Positions 19,801-27,640 of a DNA stretch of 64,000 nt are shown here, piece after piece. The DNA is from Rhodopseudomonas palustris (GTDB lineage: Bacteria; Pseudomonadota; Alphaproteobacteria; Rhizobiales; Xanthobacteraceae). The translations under genes were made by a program, and so were the position numbers. Every line of letters begins with the position of its first letter. Position 1 is the first letter of the stretch. The stretch spans positions 930,001 through 994,000 of the forward strand of contig NZ_CP019966.1 of assembly GCF_003031265.1 (NCBI RefSeq). The letters run 5' to 3'. The notes beneath the pieces are model-generated. The model worked only from the letters and a program-made list of their open reading frames with translations, was not told the origin of the DNA and did not search any database.

Positions 19801-20383
19801 CGACCGCCAGCATCAGGCCGTGCTGATGCTCGGTGGCGCTGGCCTGCCGGGTGCCGAACAGCACCGTGAACAAGGCCATGGCCATCGCGACGATCAACGC
19901 GATGTCGCCGACGATCGGGATGTCGGCGATGTTGTGGTCGTCGCCGAGGATGGTCTGCAGCGACGACGACACCGCCTTCAGTTGCAGCGCGATGTAGGGG
20001 ACCGAGCCGATGATCGCGATGATCGCCACGGTGGCGGCGACCTTCTGGCTCTTGCCGTAGCGGGCCGCAATGAAGTCGGCGATCGAGGTGATGTTCTGCG
20101 ACTTGGCCAGTCGGATGACGCGGCGCAGCAGCGGTGCAGCGACCAATACCACCAGGACCGGGCCGACATAGATCGCCAGGAAGTCGAAGCTGGAGCGGCT
20201 GGCGAAGCCGACCGAGCCGAAGAAGGTCCAGGACGTGCAGTAGATCGCCAGCGACAGCGGATAGATCAGCCCGCCGGCGCGCTCGCGCTGGCCTTGCGAG
20301 AGCCGGTCGCCCCAGCTCGCGACGACGAATAGAAACCCGATGTAGGCGAGGGCGGCTGCGATCACGCCCCAGTCGTGCAGCAT
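16874..20383 (-). CDS. Sodium/solute-symporter-linked hybrid histidine kinase (CrbS/CbrA-like)
   Basis: An 1169-residue sensor that fuses a transporter to a kinase. Residues about 1-500 form a 13-helix sodium:solute symporter domain (for example FIAARYGKSQKVA and ASATEHQHGLMLAVATESIVK). Then come a linker/PAS region (about 640-750) and a coiled coil (about 755-800). HisKA has the phospho-acceptor His812 in ASHDILQPL. The HATPase domain has Asn926 in NLISNAIKYTP and GLGLGLSIVERLA. The C-terminal receiver has Asp1095 and Lys1145. Proteins of this type (CrbS, MxtR, CbrA) link solute sensing to gene control. The convergent LuxR-type regulator is the likely partner; whether the transporter domain still moves a solute is unknown. 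Confidence 0.93.
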   Translation of the reverse strand: MLHDWGVIAAALAYIGFLFVVASWGDRLSQGQRERAGGLIYPLSLAIYCTSWTFFGSVGFASRSSFDFLAIYVGPVLVVLVAAPLLRRVIRLAKSQNITSIADFIAARYGKSQKVAATVAIIAIIGSVPYIALQLKAVSSSLQTILGDDHNIADIPIVGDIALIVAMAMALFTVLFGTRQASATEHQHGLMLAVATESIVKLVAFLAAGIFVTFWMFSPSALIERATQMPEAVRALDSTSPANFLTMTALSFCAFMMLPRQFHVSVVENSNEAEVGRARWLFPLYLIAINLFVIPIALAGLVKFPFGKVDSDMYVLALPIDADAPMLSVAVFIGGLSAATAMVIVECVALAVMVSNDLVMPLVLKRHGAPRPDEQRNFGSFLLTVRRVAIFAILILAYLYYRALGNTQLAAIGLLSFAAIAQFAPSFFGGLVWRRATARGAIGGLLVGFAVWAYTLFIPSFMENSTTGLLLLQHGPWGIEALRPQALFGSDLPPLLHGVLWSLSLNLVAYILLSLLRQPSSIERLQAEVFVPDTLTPMTPAFRRWRTTVTVQDIVGAVSQYLGPDRTRDSFRSFAAGRRITLDPAAPADFELLKHAEHLIASSIGAASSRLVLSLLLRKRTVSAEAALKLLDDSHAALHFNREILQTALNHVRQGIAVFNPELQLICSNRQFGEILGLPPHIIQIGIPLIEILEFLASNSTAPIDAEAHTQMRMAAYTTEGEPFIERFPDRHLVVEVRANRMPDGGLVITFSDVTPSFEAAEALERANATLERRVRERTEELTRLNSQLALAKSTAEEANISKTRFLAAASHDILQPLNAARLYATSLVERQNGGEDSRLVENIDESLQAIEEIIGALLDISRLDAGAMTPSLTNFVVGDLMRSLEIEFSPTARAKGLELTFVPCSLPVQSDRLMLRRLMQNLISNAIKYTPQGRVLVGCRRQGQSLRIGIYDTGVGVPILKRGEIFKEFHRLEQGARIARGLGLGLSIVERLARVLNHGIALDSNRGGGSCFSVTVPVAEAVNHTAAVTSATPLSRASMSGILVVCIENDPAILDGMKTLLTTWDAKVIAVADPEAAVRAIEGSEQRVTGLLVDYHLDRGNGIAAIREIRARFGQSIPAILITADRSPGVRASARQEEIAVLNKPVKAASLRALLSQWHAQQSVVAAE

Positions 20384-20571
20384 CGCGGTCGTGCTCCCTC
20401 GCGTCAGGCGGCAGGCGATTGATCAATCACTTCCCGTGCAGGCCGCCGGATGCAGGCCTGCAGGACGCAATTGCAAGTCTACCAAAACAGAAGGGGCGCC
20501 TGCGACAGGGATTTTCCCGGCCGCGGGCGCCCCCGCTGAAGATCGTTACCGCGGCGTGCGAGCGATGCGGA

Positions 20572-21801
20572 TCACTCCGCAGCGATCGCCTTGGCGCCGA
20601 GCGGCAGGCCTAGCTCGTTCCACACCTGCACCAGGGCTTCGGCCAGCGCGTCGATCAGCTTGTCGTCGTGATACGGCGACGGCGTGATGCGGAGCCGTTC
20701 GAGGCCGCGGGCGACGGTCGGGTAGTTGATCGGCTGGATGTAGATGTTGTGCTGCTCGAGCAGCATGTCCGACGCCTTCTTGCACTTCTCGGCGTCGCCG
20801 ACGAACACCGGCACGATGTGGGTGTCGGTCGGCATCACCGGAATGCCGGCGTTGTTCAGCACGGCCTTGACGCGCGCGGCGCGATCCTGATGGCGCTCAC
20901 GCTCCCAGGTCGAGCTGCGCAGATGCTTGATCGCTGCGGTGGCCGCGGCGCAGATCGGCGGCGGCAGCGCGGTGGTGAAGATGAAGCCCGGCGCGTAGGA
21001 GCGTACGGCGTCGATCACTTCGGTCTTGCCGGTGATGTAGCCGCCGAGGCAGCCGAACGCCTTGGCGAGGGTCGCTTCGATGATGTCGATGCGGGCCATC
21101 ACGCCGTCACGCTCGGCGACGCCGGCACCGTGCGCACCGTACATGCCGACCGCGTGCACTTCGTCGCAGTAGGTCATCGCATTGTACTTCTCGGCGAGAT
21201 CGCAGATCTTCGCCAGCGGAGCGGTGTCGCCGTCCATCGAGTACAGGCTCTCGAACGCGATCAGCTTCGGACGGTCGGGACCGGCGGCGATCAGCAGCTC
21301 TTCGAGATGAGCGGTATCGTTGTGGCGCCAAACCACGCGCTCGCAGCCCGACTGACGGATGCCTTCGATCATCGAATTGTGATTGAGCGCGTCCGACAGG
21401 ATCAGGCAGTTCGGGATCAGCTTGCCGAGGGTCGACAGGCCGGTCTGGTTGGAAACGTAGCCCGAGGTGAACAGCAGCGCCGCTTCCTTGCCGTGCAGCG
21501 AGGCGATCTCCTGCTCCAGCTGCACCAGTGGATGATGCGTACCGGCGATGTTGCGGGTACCGCCGGCGCCGGTGCCTATCCGGGTCGCGGTCTCGACCAT
21601 CGCGCCGACCACCTTCGGGTGCTGGCCCATGCCGAGATAATCGTTCGAGCACCAGATCACGACATCGCGAGCTCCGGAGTTCGAGTGCCACGTAGCATGC
21701 GGGAACCTGCCGGCAATCCGCTCGAGATCAGCGAACACCCGGTAACGACGCTCGTCGTGAAGGCGGGTGAGAGCGTCTTGAAAGAATTGATTGTACTGCA
21801 T
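20572..21801 (-). CDS. hemA: 5-aminolevulinate synthase
   Basis: A 409-residue PLP enzyme that condenses glycine and succinyl-CoA to 5-aminolevulinate (the C4 route), feeding haem and bacteriochlorophyll synthesis. Motifs include [12 protein letters not shown], the glycine-rich [31 protein letters not shown], and the PLP lysine in [13 protein letters not shown]. Length and N-terminus ([11 protein letters not shown]) fit the family. A perfect FNR/FixK box lies about 158 bases upstream, which suggests oxygen-responsive control. Confidence 0.97.
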   Translation of the reverse strand: MQYNQFFQDALTRLHDERRYRVFADLERIAGRFPHATWHSNSGARDVVIWCSNDYLGMGQHPKVVGAMVETATRIGTGAGGTRNIAGTHHPLVQLEQEIASLHGKEAALLFTSGYVSNQTGLSTLGKLIPNCLILSDALNHNSMIEGIRQSGCERVVWRHNDTAHLEELLIAAGPDRPKLIAFESLYSMDGDTAPLAKICDLAEKYNAMTYCDEVHAVGMYGAHGAGVAERDGVMARIDIIEATLAKAFGCLGGYITGKTEVIDAVRSYAPGFIFTTALPPPICAAATAAIKHLRSSTWERERHQDRAARVKAVLNNAGIPVMPTDTHIVPVFVGDAEKCKKASDMLLEQHNIYIQPINYPTVARGLERLRITPSPYHDDKLIDALAEALVQVWNELGLPLGAKAIAAE

Positions 21802-21952
21802 CGCGATGACCTGTTGGGGAGGCGGATCGAACGACGGAACGCCGCAGAACCGGCGAAACTATTAGAACTCTTCCATCAAGGAAGTCGAGGCGCAATTCGG
21901 CGATCGAGCTGCGCCCGACGCGATCCATATCATCGGTTCCGCAGGGCAAGGC

Positions 21953-21966
21953 TTGATGAAGATCAA
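21953..21966. promoter_or_regulatory. FNR/FixK-type box upstream of hemA
   Basis: The sequence TTGATGAAGATCAA matches the consensus TTGAT-N4-ATCAA at all ten defined positions. It is centred about 158 bases before the hemA start. Members of the FNR/CRP family (FixK, AadR, FnrL) bind such sites under low oxygen in related bacteria. The hemA promoter itself is not clearly visible, so I cannot say whether the box lies at an activating distance from the start point. Confidence 0.78.
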
Positions 21967-22020
21967 TGCCTTGGCTCGAATGCGGCCTTGTCAGGGATCA
22001 CGCGGACAACGCCGCAAACG

Positions 22021-23094
22021 TTAAGCGCTGGTGAACCGCAATACGCCGTCCGTCGTCGGCGCCAGCTGCAAACGGTTCTGCGTCAGCATGTAGTTGACGT
22101 GCGCGATCAGCTCGCCGACCGCAAAGCCGGTCTGATGCGCATCCAACACGTGTTTGTGAAATACCACCGGGACCAGTTCGGCCGAACTCATCGGGGTGGA
22201 GCGGCAGGCGTCCGCAATCATCCCGCAGCGCTCCTCGTGATGATCGGCGAGCTGTTTGATGCGGGTCTTGACGCCATGGAACGGCAGGCCATGGCCCGGC
22301 AGCACCAATACGTCGTCCGGTAATAGTGTGTCGAGCTCGGCAAGCGACGAAAGATACGAGCCGAGCGCGTCTTCGTCAGGCTCGTGTGCCCACACGCTGA
22401 CATTCGGCGAGATCTTGCTCAGCACCTGGTCGGCGGAAAGGAACAGCTTATCGGCCTCGCAATACAGCATCACTTGATCAGGCGAGTGGCCGGCACCGGT
22501 GATGATCCGGAATGACCGTTGCCCGATCGTGATGTCCTTGCCCTTGGCGAGTCTGCAATACGCTGCCGGCAGCGGCACGGTCTTCTTCAGATAATCCTGG
22601 CCGCGGCCGACAAGCTGGTCGATCACGGTTTCGTCGATGCCGTGGCGGCGGAAGAACGCGCGGTTGTTGACCAGCCGCTCTTCGGTGCGACGGTTCTGAT
22701 GATACACGCCTTGCAGATACTCGATCTGCGACATGTAGAACGGGCAGCCGAACCGCTGCACGATCCAGCCCGCCATGCCGACATGGTCCGGATGGGCATG
22801 GGTGACGATCACCCGGCTGATGCGAAAGCCCGCCAGCGCACCGTCGAACAGCGTTTCCCAGGCCGCGATGGTCGCATCGTTGCCGAAGCCGGTGTCGACC
22901 ATCGCCCAGCCATCGCCGTCGGCGAGCAGATAGATGTTCACGTGGTTGAGCCGGAACGGCAGCTTCAGCCGCAGCCACAGCACGCCCGGCGCGATCTCGA
23001 CCGTCTGGTCGGGGCCGGGGTGGCTGTCCTGCAAGTAGTGCAATTCGTCGTGCGGCGTCTCGGTCGCGTCGGTCTTCTTATGCATTCGGCGCAT
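22021..23094 (-). CDS. MBL-fold metallohydrolase
   Basis: A 357-residue metallo-beta-lactamase-fold hydrolase. The metal motif THAHPDHVG lies near residue 100. Further metal ligands fall in GAGHSPDQVMLY, LFLSADQVL and LVLPGHGLPFHG. The C-terminal 80 residues look like a winged-helix extension seen in LACTB2-like members. The short N-terminal Met-Arg-Arg-Met leaves the ATG at 23094 or the next one at 23085 as possible starts. The substrate cannot be read from the sequence. It lies alone between hemA and a chemoreceptor gene. Confidence 0.85.
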   Translation of the reverse strand: MRRMHKKTDATETPHDELHYLQDSHPGPDQTVEIAPGVLWLRLKLPFRLNHVNIYLLADGDGWAMVDTGFGNDATIAAWETLFDGALAGFRISRVIVTHAHPDHVGMAGWIVQRFGCPFYMSQIEYLQGVYHQNRRTEERLVNNRAFFRRHGIDETVIDQLVGRGQDYLKKTVPLPAAYCRLAKGKDITIGQRSFRIITGAGHSPDQVMLYCEADKLFLSADQVLSKISPNVSVWAHEPDEDALGSYLSSLAELDTLLPDDVLVLPGHGLPFHGVKTRIKQLADHHEERCGMIADACRSTPMSSAELVPVVFHKHVLDAHQTGFAVGELIAHVNYMLTQNRLQLAPTTDGVLRFTSA

Positions 23095-23196
23095 GCTCCC
23101 TGATCCGGCTTACCGGGCGCGGAGCGGCGGCGCCAGCCGAAAAACCGTCAGGGCCGGTTGCAGTCCTGACAGGCCTCAAATTCCAGCATCTGGACG

Positions 23197-23229
23197 CAAA
23201 AAAAGGCCGGCGGGGCTAGCCGCCGGCCT
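23197..23229 (-). terminator. Rho-independent terminator after the chemoreceptor gene
   Basis: A nine- to ten-base-pair GC stem (23204-23213 with 23220-23229) is followed on the minus strand by seven T residues. It lies 22 bases after the chemoreceptor stop. Confidence 0.9.
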
Positions 23230-23250
23230 GACTTTCATGTCGGTTGCCGA

Positions 23251-25389
23251 TCAGGCGGCGCGGATATTGGTCAGGAATGCGTCGATCTCCTCGCGCAGCA
23301 GCGCCGCTTCCTGGCGCAGCGAGCCCGAGGCATTCAGGACCTCGGCGGCTGCAGATCCTGCCTGCGAGGCGGCGGCGCTGACGCCGACGATGTTACTGGA
23401 GACTTCGCTGGTGCCGCCGGCCGCATGCTGGATGTTGCGGGCGATTTCGCGGGTCGCCGCGCCCTGTTCTTCGACCGCCGCCGTGATGGCGGTGGTCACC
23501 TCGTTGATCGAAGTAATGGTCTGGCCGATGTTGCGGATTGCGCCAACGGCCGAGCTGGTCACCCCCTGCATGGCGGCGATCTGCGCCCGGATCTCCTCGG
23601 TCGCTTTGGCGGTCTGGCTGGCGAGGTCCTTGACCTCCGCCGCCACCACCGCGAAGCCGCGGCCGGCATCGCCGGCGCGCGCGGCTTCGATGGTGGCGTT
23701 GAGCGCCAGCAGGTTGGTCTGCGAGGCGATGCTCTGGATCAGGTCGATCACCGCGCTGATCCGTTCCGCGTTATCGGCGAGGCCCTGCATCGTAGTGTCG
23801 GTCTCGCCCGCTTCCCGCACCGCGCGGGTTGCGATTTCGGCCGAGGTGGTGACCTGACGGCTGATCTCGGCGATCGACGACGCAAGCTGCTCGGTACCGG
23901 TCGCCACGGTCTGGACGTTGACCGAGGTTTCCTCGGCAGCCGACGCGACGGTGGTGACCAGCGCGCTCGACTGCTCAGAGGTGGTCGCCATCGTGTGCGC
24001 GGTCTCCTGCATCTGGTCGGCGGAGGATTGCAGCTTCTCCATCGCGCTCCGCACCGTCGCCTCGAATTCGGCGATCCGCGCCTCGATCCGCTGGGTACGT
24101 TCGGCCTTGGCGGCGCGATCCTTGTCCTGCTCTTCGCTTAGCGTCCGCGCCCGGATCATGTTGTCGCGGAACACTTCCAGCGATTCGGCCATCACGGCGA
24201 TTTCGTCCCGGCGGCTGCCGCGCTCGATGGCAGTGCTGAGGTCGCCGGCCGACAGGCTTTGCATCGACTTCTGCAGGCCGCCAATCCGGCGCAGGATGCT
24301 GCGTCCGACATACAGCCAGACGAACAGCGCCGAGCCGATCAGGGTCGCCGCGCCGAGTGCGATCATCACCCGCGTGGCCAACGTGATCTGCGCCTGCGCG
24401 TCCGAGGTGCCGACGGTGGTCTCGTTGCGGACATTGTCGACGAGTTGCTTGACGCTGATGCCGAGGCCGACGTTGAGTTTGCGGGTCTCGTCGAGCAGGA
24501 GATCGCGATAGTCGCGAGCATCGAGTTCGAGCTGGCGCAACTTGAACGCGCCGGTCTTGCCATCGCCGAGCGCCATCAGCTTCTGGGCTGCGGCCTTGAT
24601 GTCAGCGGTGGTCTGATTCTGCGGGAGACCTTCCAGGTTGGTATTCACCACCTGACGGGCTTCCTTAAAGCTGGCTTCGACCGGCTCCAGATCATCGGCG
24701 CTGGAAGCCGACAGTGCGGCCATCAGATTCGAGGCGATCAGATTGCTCTGGGCGATGACGTTGCCGAGCTGTTCGATCTGGCGTCCGGTCGCCGTCGCGT
24801 CGTCCTGCGACAGATTGGCCGAACCAAGCACGGCATTCATCTGAGTCTGCGCATCGAGCATCGCAGGGTTGGCGACAGCGATGAAGGCGTCGTGCGAGCG
24901 ACGCAGCTCTTCATAGAGCTTGGCGTGTTGCGTGGTCAGATCGAGCCGCTCCTTGGCGGCTGCGCCGAGGCTGCGGATGGTGTCGTCGATGTTCTTCAGG
25001 GTTTCGTTGAGCGCCGAAACGACTGCCTTGTCGCCACCGTAAGCCGTGATGTCGGCGAGCTTCTGGATCGCGACCTGCTGGGCCGCCTTCATCCGGGCTG
25101 AGCGCTCACGGAGTTGTTCGGCGGAAAGCGAGTCGAGAAGGATCGGCGCCTGGCTGGCGAGACTTTCACTTTCGGTGGCGAGCTGGAGGCTGGCGGCAAG
25201 TTTGGGAATGTCGCGGCCGCTCAGCTCGGCGATCGTACGCCCAAGCTGATGCAGGCTGATCCCGGCCCACGCGCTGATCAGGATCGCCATGCCAGCGATC
25301 ACCGTGAACGCAGCAAACAGGCTGCCACGAATTCCGAGTTGCGGAAATTTCAGCCGCGGACGCCGGAATTTCGCGAATTTCCCAGACAT
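23251..25389 (-). CDS. Methyl-accepting chemotaxis protein
   Basis: A 712-residue chemoreceptor. The N-terminal transmembrane helix is at about residues 19-45, followed by a helical periplasmic sensor region of about 290 residues that resembles a four-helix-bundle HBM or TarH type. A second helix (about 335-358), a HAMP domain ([30 protein letters not shown] region) and a long cytoplasmic signalling helix hairpin follow. The hairpin tip carries the typical sequence around [20 protein letters not shown]. No CheR-binding pentapeptide is present at the C-terminus. No chemotaxis genes flank it, so it is an orphan receptor with unknown ligand. Confidence 0.93.
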   Translation of the reverse strand: MSGKFAKFRRPRLKFPQLGIRGSLFAAFTVIAGMAILISAWAGISLHQLGRTIAELSGRDIPKLAASLQLATESESLASQAPILLDSLSAEQLRERSARMKAAQQVAIQKLADITAYGGDKAVVSALNETLKNIDDTIRSLGAAAKERLDLTTQHAKLYEELRRSHDAFIAVANPAMLDAQTQMNAVLGSANLSQDDATATGRQIEQLGNVIAQSNLIASNLMAALSASSADDLEPVEASFKEARQVVNTNLEGLPQNQTTADIKAAAQKLMALGDGKTGAFKLRQLELDARDYRDLLLDETRKLNVGLGISVKQLVDNVRNETTVGTSDAQAQITLATRVMIALGAATLIGSALFVWLYVGRSILRRIGGLQKSMQSLSAGDLSTAIERGSRRDEIAVMAESLEVFRDNMIRARTLSEEQDKDRAAKAERTQRIEARIAEFEATVRSAMEKLQSSADQMQETAHTMATTSEQSSALVTTVASAAEETSVNVQTVATGTEQLASSIAEISRQVTTSAEIATRAVREAGETDTTMQGLADNAERISAVIDLIQSIASQTNLLALNATIEAARAGDAGRGFAVVAAEVKDLASQTAKATEEIRAQIAAMQGVTSSAVGAIRNIGQTITSINEVTTAITAAVEEQGAATREIARNIQHAAGGTSEVSSNIVGVSAAASQAGSAAAEVLNASGSLRQEAALLREEIDAFLTNIRAA

Positions 25390-25487
25390 GTTTCCCCCAA
25401 CCTGGACTTTGCACTGACGCGTCGTCTCAGCGACGCTGGCCGGGAGTATCAGTTTAGGGGGTTAATATTCTTCACGTCGCTCTACGA

Positions 25488-25516
25488 GTACCGATCGCTA
25501 TTTGAGCGATCGGTAC
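25488..25516. repeat. Perfect 12-base-pair inverted repeat
   Basis: GTACCGATCGCT (25488-25499) and AGCGATCGGTAC (25505-25516) pair perfectly across a five-base ATTTG loop. It lies about 100 bases upstream of the chemoreceptor start and beyond the terminator of the outer membrane protein gene. No T run follows on either strand, so an operator or RNA hairpin is more likely than a terminator. Confidence 0.7.
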
Positions 25517-25543
25517 GCCCGGTTCTGACATGGTTTCGAAAAT

Positions 25544-25572
25544 GAAAAAGGGCCGGCGCGAGGCCGGCCCTT
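25544..25572 (-). terminator. Rho-independent terminator after the outer membrane protein gene
   Basis: AAGGGCCGGC (25548-25557) pairs with GCCGGCCCTT (25563-25572) around a five-base loop. On the minus strand the stem leads into a short T tract. It lies 30 bases past the stop of the barrel gene. Confidence 0.88.
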
Positions 25573-25602
25573 CCAACTTCCCGCAAAAGAAGTGATCAGG
25601 TC

Positions 25603-26319
25603 TTAGTACTTGGCGACGACCGGACCGCCCCAGTTGAAGCGGTAGTTCAGGCCGGCCTTGACGACGTGCTCGTCGTTCTTGGCCGAGAAGCCCGGAGCCA
25701 AGGTCACGTTGCCGAAGTCGTAGTACTGGTACTCGATCTTGCCCGACCAGTTCGGAGCGAACAGGTATTCGAGACCGCCACCGACGGTGTAACCGTCCTT
25801 CTTGCTGTCGATCGCAATGCCGCCGGTCGGACCAACAAGGCTGCTGCTGTAGTCGGCGTAGGCCCAACCGCCCTTGGCGTAGAGCAGCGCGGCACCCCAG
25901 GTGTAGCCGAGGCGGCCGGTGACCGACGCCAGGCCACGCTGGTTATCCGAATAGATGTAGTTGCCAGCGTTCGGGCCGCCAACCACGGTGAAGCCAACCG
26001 ACTGGTTGGTGCCGCTCAGCCAAGAGTACTGGCCTTCAACACCGAGCACCCAGTTCGGAGCGAACTGCCAGTCGTAACCGGCCTGCAGACCGCCGAGGAA
26101 CTTGCCGTTATCGCTGGCGGTAACGCCGGTGCCGATGCTGTTGTCGCCCGAGAAGGCGCCACCGATGTGACCACCGATGTAGAAGCCGGTCCAGTTGTAA
26201 ACCGGGGCCGGGGCGTAGGCGGGAGCCTTGGTGTACGGGCGGGCGGCGAGGTCCGCGGCGAGGGCCGGGGCCGCGCCGAGGGCGACCAGGGCCACGGTGC
26301 CGAGCAGAATCTTCTTCAT
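25603..26319 (-). CDS. Outer membrane beta-barrel protein, Omp25/Omp31 (RopB) type
   Basis: A 238-residue protein starting MKKILLGTVALVALGAAPALAA, a clear signal peptide with cleavage near residue 22. The mature protein begins with DLAARPYTKAPAYAPAPVYNWTGFYIGGHIGG, cut here to its hallmark NWTGFYIGGH, typical of alphaproteobacterial Omp25/31 eight-stranded barrels. Alternating aromatic strands run to the end, RFNWGGPVVAKY. The ATG at 26319 has GGAGAC upstream; 18 further in-frame codons upstream are not signal-like. It is abundant in related species, and the low-GC stretch upstream (26441-26520) probably holds a strong promoter. Confidence 0.92.
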   Translation of the reverse strand: MKKILLGTVALVALGAAPALAADLAARPYTKAPAYAPAPVYNWTGFYIGGHIGGAFSGDNSIGTGVTASDNGKFLGGLQAGYDWQFAPNWVLGVEGQYSWLSGTNQSVGFTVVGGPNAGNYIYSDNQRGLASVTGRLGYTWGAALLYAKGGWAYADYSSSLVGPTGGIAIDSKKDGYTVGGGLEYLFAPNWSGKIEYQYYDFGNVTLAPGFSAKNDEHVVKAGLNYRFNWGGPVVAKY

Positions 26320-26620
26320 GTGTTGTCTCCAGACTTTGTCAGACGCACCGCTAGTCGGCGCCATCTGCATCATGGCTTAGCGGGATTTTGCGTAAAATGC
26401 TGTCACCGGGAGGCCACACTCCCTTTGGAACTAACCTCATGACGACGCACAATTTTTTATACCTAATGGAACCTTAAAGAGATCCAAATTCCGCCTTAAT
26501 TTGAAACGGCCGGGCACCTGCCTGATGGCGAGTCAGGAGCATGAGGCTGCCCAATTATTCCGCGACTGCAACGAACCATTTAACATATTGAATCTCGGCG
26601 TTTTGTGCAGTTCGGGACAC

Positions 26621-26657
26621 TTGCGGGCCGGCCATCCGATAATGTTATAATGTAACA
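26621..26657 (+). promoter_or_regulatory. Zur operator overlapping the promoter of the zinc uptake operon
   Basis: TGTTATAATGTAACA at 26643-26657 is a palindrome of the alphaproteobacterial Zur type (TGTTA arms and an AT-rich centre). A perfect TATAAT (26646-26651) lies inside it. TTGCGG at 26621-26626 is a possible -35 element with a somewhat long 19-base spacer. Zur bound with zinc would cover the -10 box and block the genes that follow. Confidence 0.8.
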
Positions 26658-26683
26658 GAATTCGATGAAGTGGACTGTCGCGC

Positions 26684-26884
26684 GTGCCACAATCGCCTCC
26701 CTCGCCATCCCATCTGGGCACGTCGTCCGGCCATGTGCATCTGCATGTCCACGGTGCTGAATCGCCGCACCCTCCGCAGCCGGCGCCTTGGTCGATCCTG
26801 CGGATGGGGCTTGCGGCCCGAATCGCGGCGGCGCTGGCGGTCAGTGCCGGTCTTTGGACGCTTGTGCTGGTGGCGATGAGATGA
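26684..26884 (+). CDS. His-rich single-pass membrane microprotein at the head of the zinc operon
   Basis: A 66-residue protein starting at a GTG 27 bases after the Zur operator. The N-terminal half is soluble and histidine rich (HVHLHVHGAESPHPP), and the C-terminal half is one transmembrane helix (IAAALAVSAGLWTLVLVAM). Its stop overlaps the znuC start as ATGA, so translation is coupled. The place at the head of a zinc-repressed operon and the alternating HxHxH pattern suggest zinc capture or a link to the importer, but I know of no named family. The start codon is not certain because no strong ribosome site is visible. Confidence 0.65.
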   Translation: MPQSPPSPSHLGTSSGHVHLHVHGAESPHPPQPAPWSILRMGLAARIAAALAVSAGLWTLVLVAMR

Positions 26885-27636
26885 CTATGCGGGCCCAACT
26901 GACTTTCAAGGATGTCACCCTCGGCTACGACCGCCACCCGGCAGTGCATCACCTGTCGGGACGAATCGACGCCGGCTCGCTGCTGGCAGTGGTCGGGCCG
27001 AATGGCGCCGGCAAGTCGACGTTGTTTCGCGGCATCGTGGGTATCCTGAAGCCGCTGGCGGGATCGATCGATCGGGATGGCCTGGACGTTCACGATATCG
27101 CCTATCTTCCCCAGAGCGCCGAGATCGATCGCACCTTTCCAATCTCGGTGTTCGATTTCGTCGGCACCGGATTGTGGCGCTCGACTGGAGCGTTCGTTCG
27201 TATCGACCGGTCTGCGCGGCTGCGGATCTCCCAGGCTCTGGCGGCCGTCGGCCTGTCCGGCTTCGAAAACCGCAATATCGGAACGCTGTCGGGCGGCCAG
27301 ATGCAGCGCATGCTGTTCGCCCGGGTGCTGCTGCAGGACGCGGCCGTGATTGTGCTCGACGAGCCGTTCAACGCCGTCGACGCCCGCACCACCGCTGACC
27401 TCGTCCACCTGGTGCAGCATTGGCACGGCGAAGGCCGCACCGTGGTGGCGGCGCTGCACGACATGGACCTGGTCAACGCCAGCTTCCCGGAGACTCTCCT
27501 GCTGGCGCGCACCGCGGTGGCGTGGGGTCCGACCGCCGAGGTGCTGACCGCCGACAACCAGGCCGAAGCGCGGCGGATGTGCGAAGCGTTCGACGACGGC
27601 GCGCCGGCCTGTACCGCAGCTTCCCAGGCGGCCTGA
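26881..27636 (+). CDS. znuC: Zinc/manganese ABC transporter ATP-binding protein
   Basis: A 251-residue ATPase. Walker A GPNGAGKST is at residues 39-47, the signature is LSGGQMQR, Walker B is VIVLDEPFNAVD, and the switch histidine is in ALHDMDLV. The ATG at 26881 overlaps the stop of the microprotein gene; an in-frame ATG at 26887 is an alternative. It is followed immediately by the permease and substrate-binding genes. Metal specificity is inferred from the Zur site, the histidine-loop binding protein and the COG0523 gene downstream. Confidence 0.93.
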   Translation: MTMRAQLTFKDVTLGYDRHPAVHHLSGRIDAGSLLAVVGPNGAGKSTLFRGIVGILKPLAGSIDRDGLDVHDIAYLPQSAEIDRTFPISVFDFVGTGLWRSTGAFVRIDRSARLRISQALAAVGLSGFENRNIGTLSGGQMQRMLFARVLLQDAAVIVLDEPFNAVDARTTADLVHLVQHWHGEGRTVVAALHDMDLVNASFPETLLLARTAVAWGPTAEVLTADNQAEARRMCEAFDDGAPACTAASQAA

Positions 27637-27640
27637 CATT

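Noticed and set aside
18590..20332. Plus-strand open frame of 580 codons opposite the hybrid kinase
   Set aside because: The product is a low-complexity Arg/Gln/Asp sequence with no domain, antisense to a well-supported sensor kinase.
26665..26760. ATG frame starting at 26665, just after the Zur site
   Set aside because: It stops after 31 codons and shows no coding character. The GTG frame at 26684 is longer, coupled to znuC and has meaningful features.
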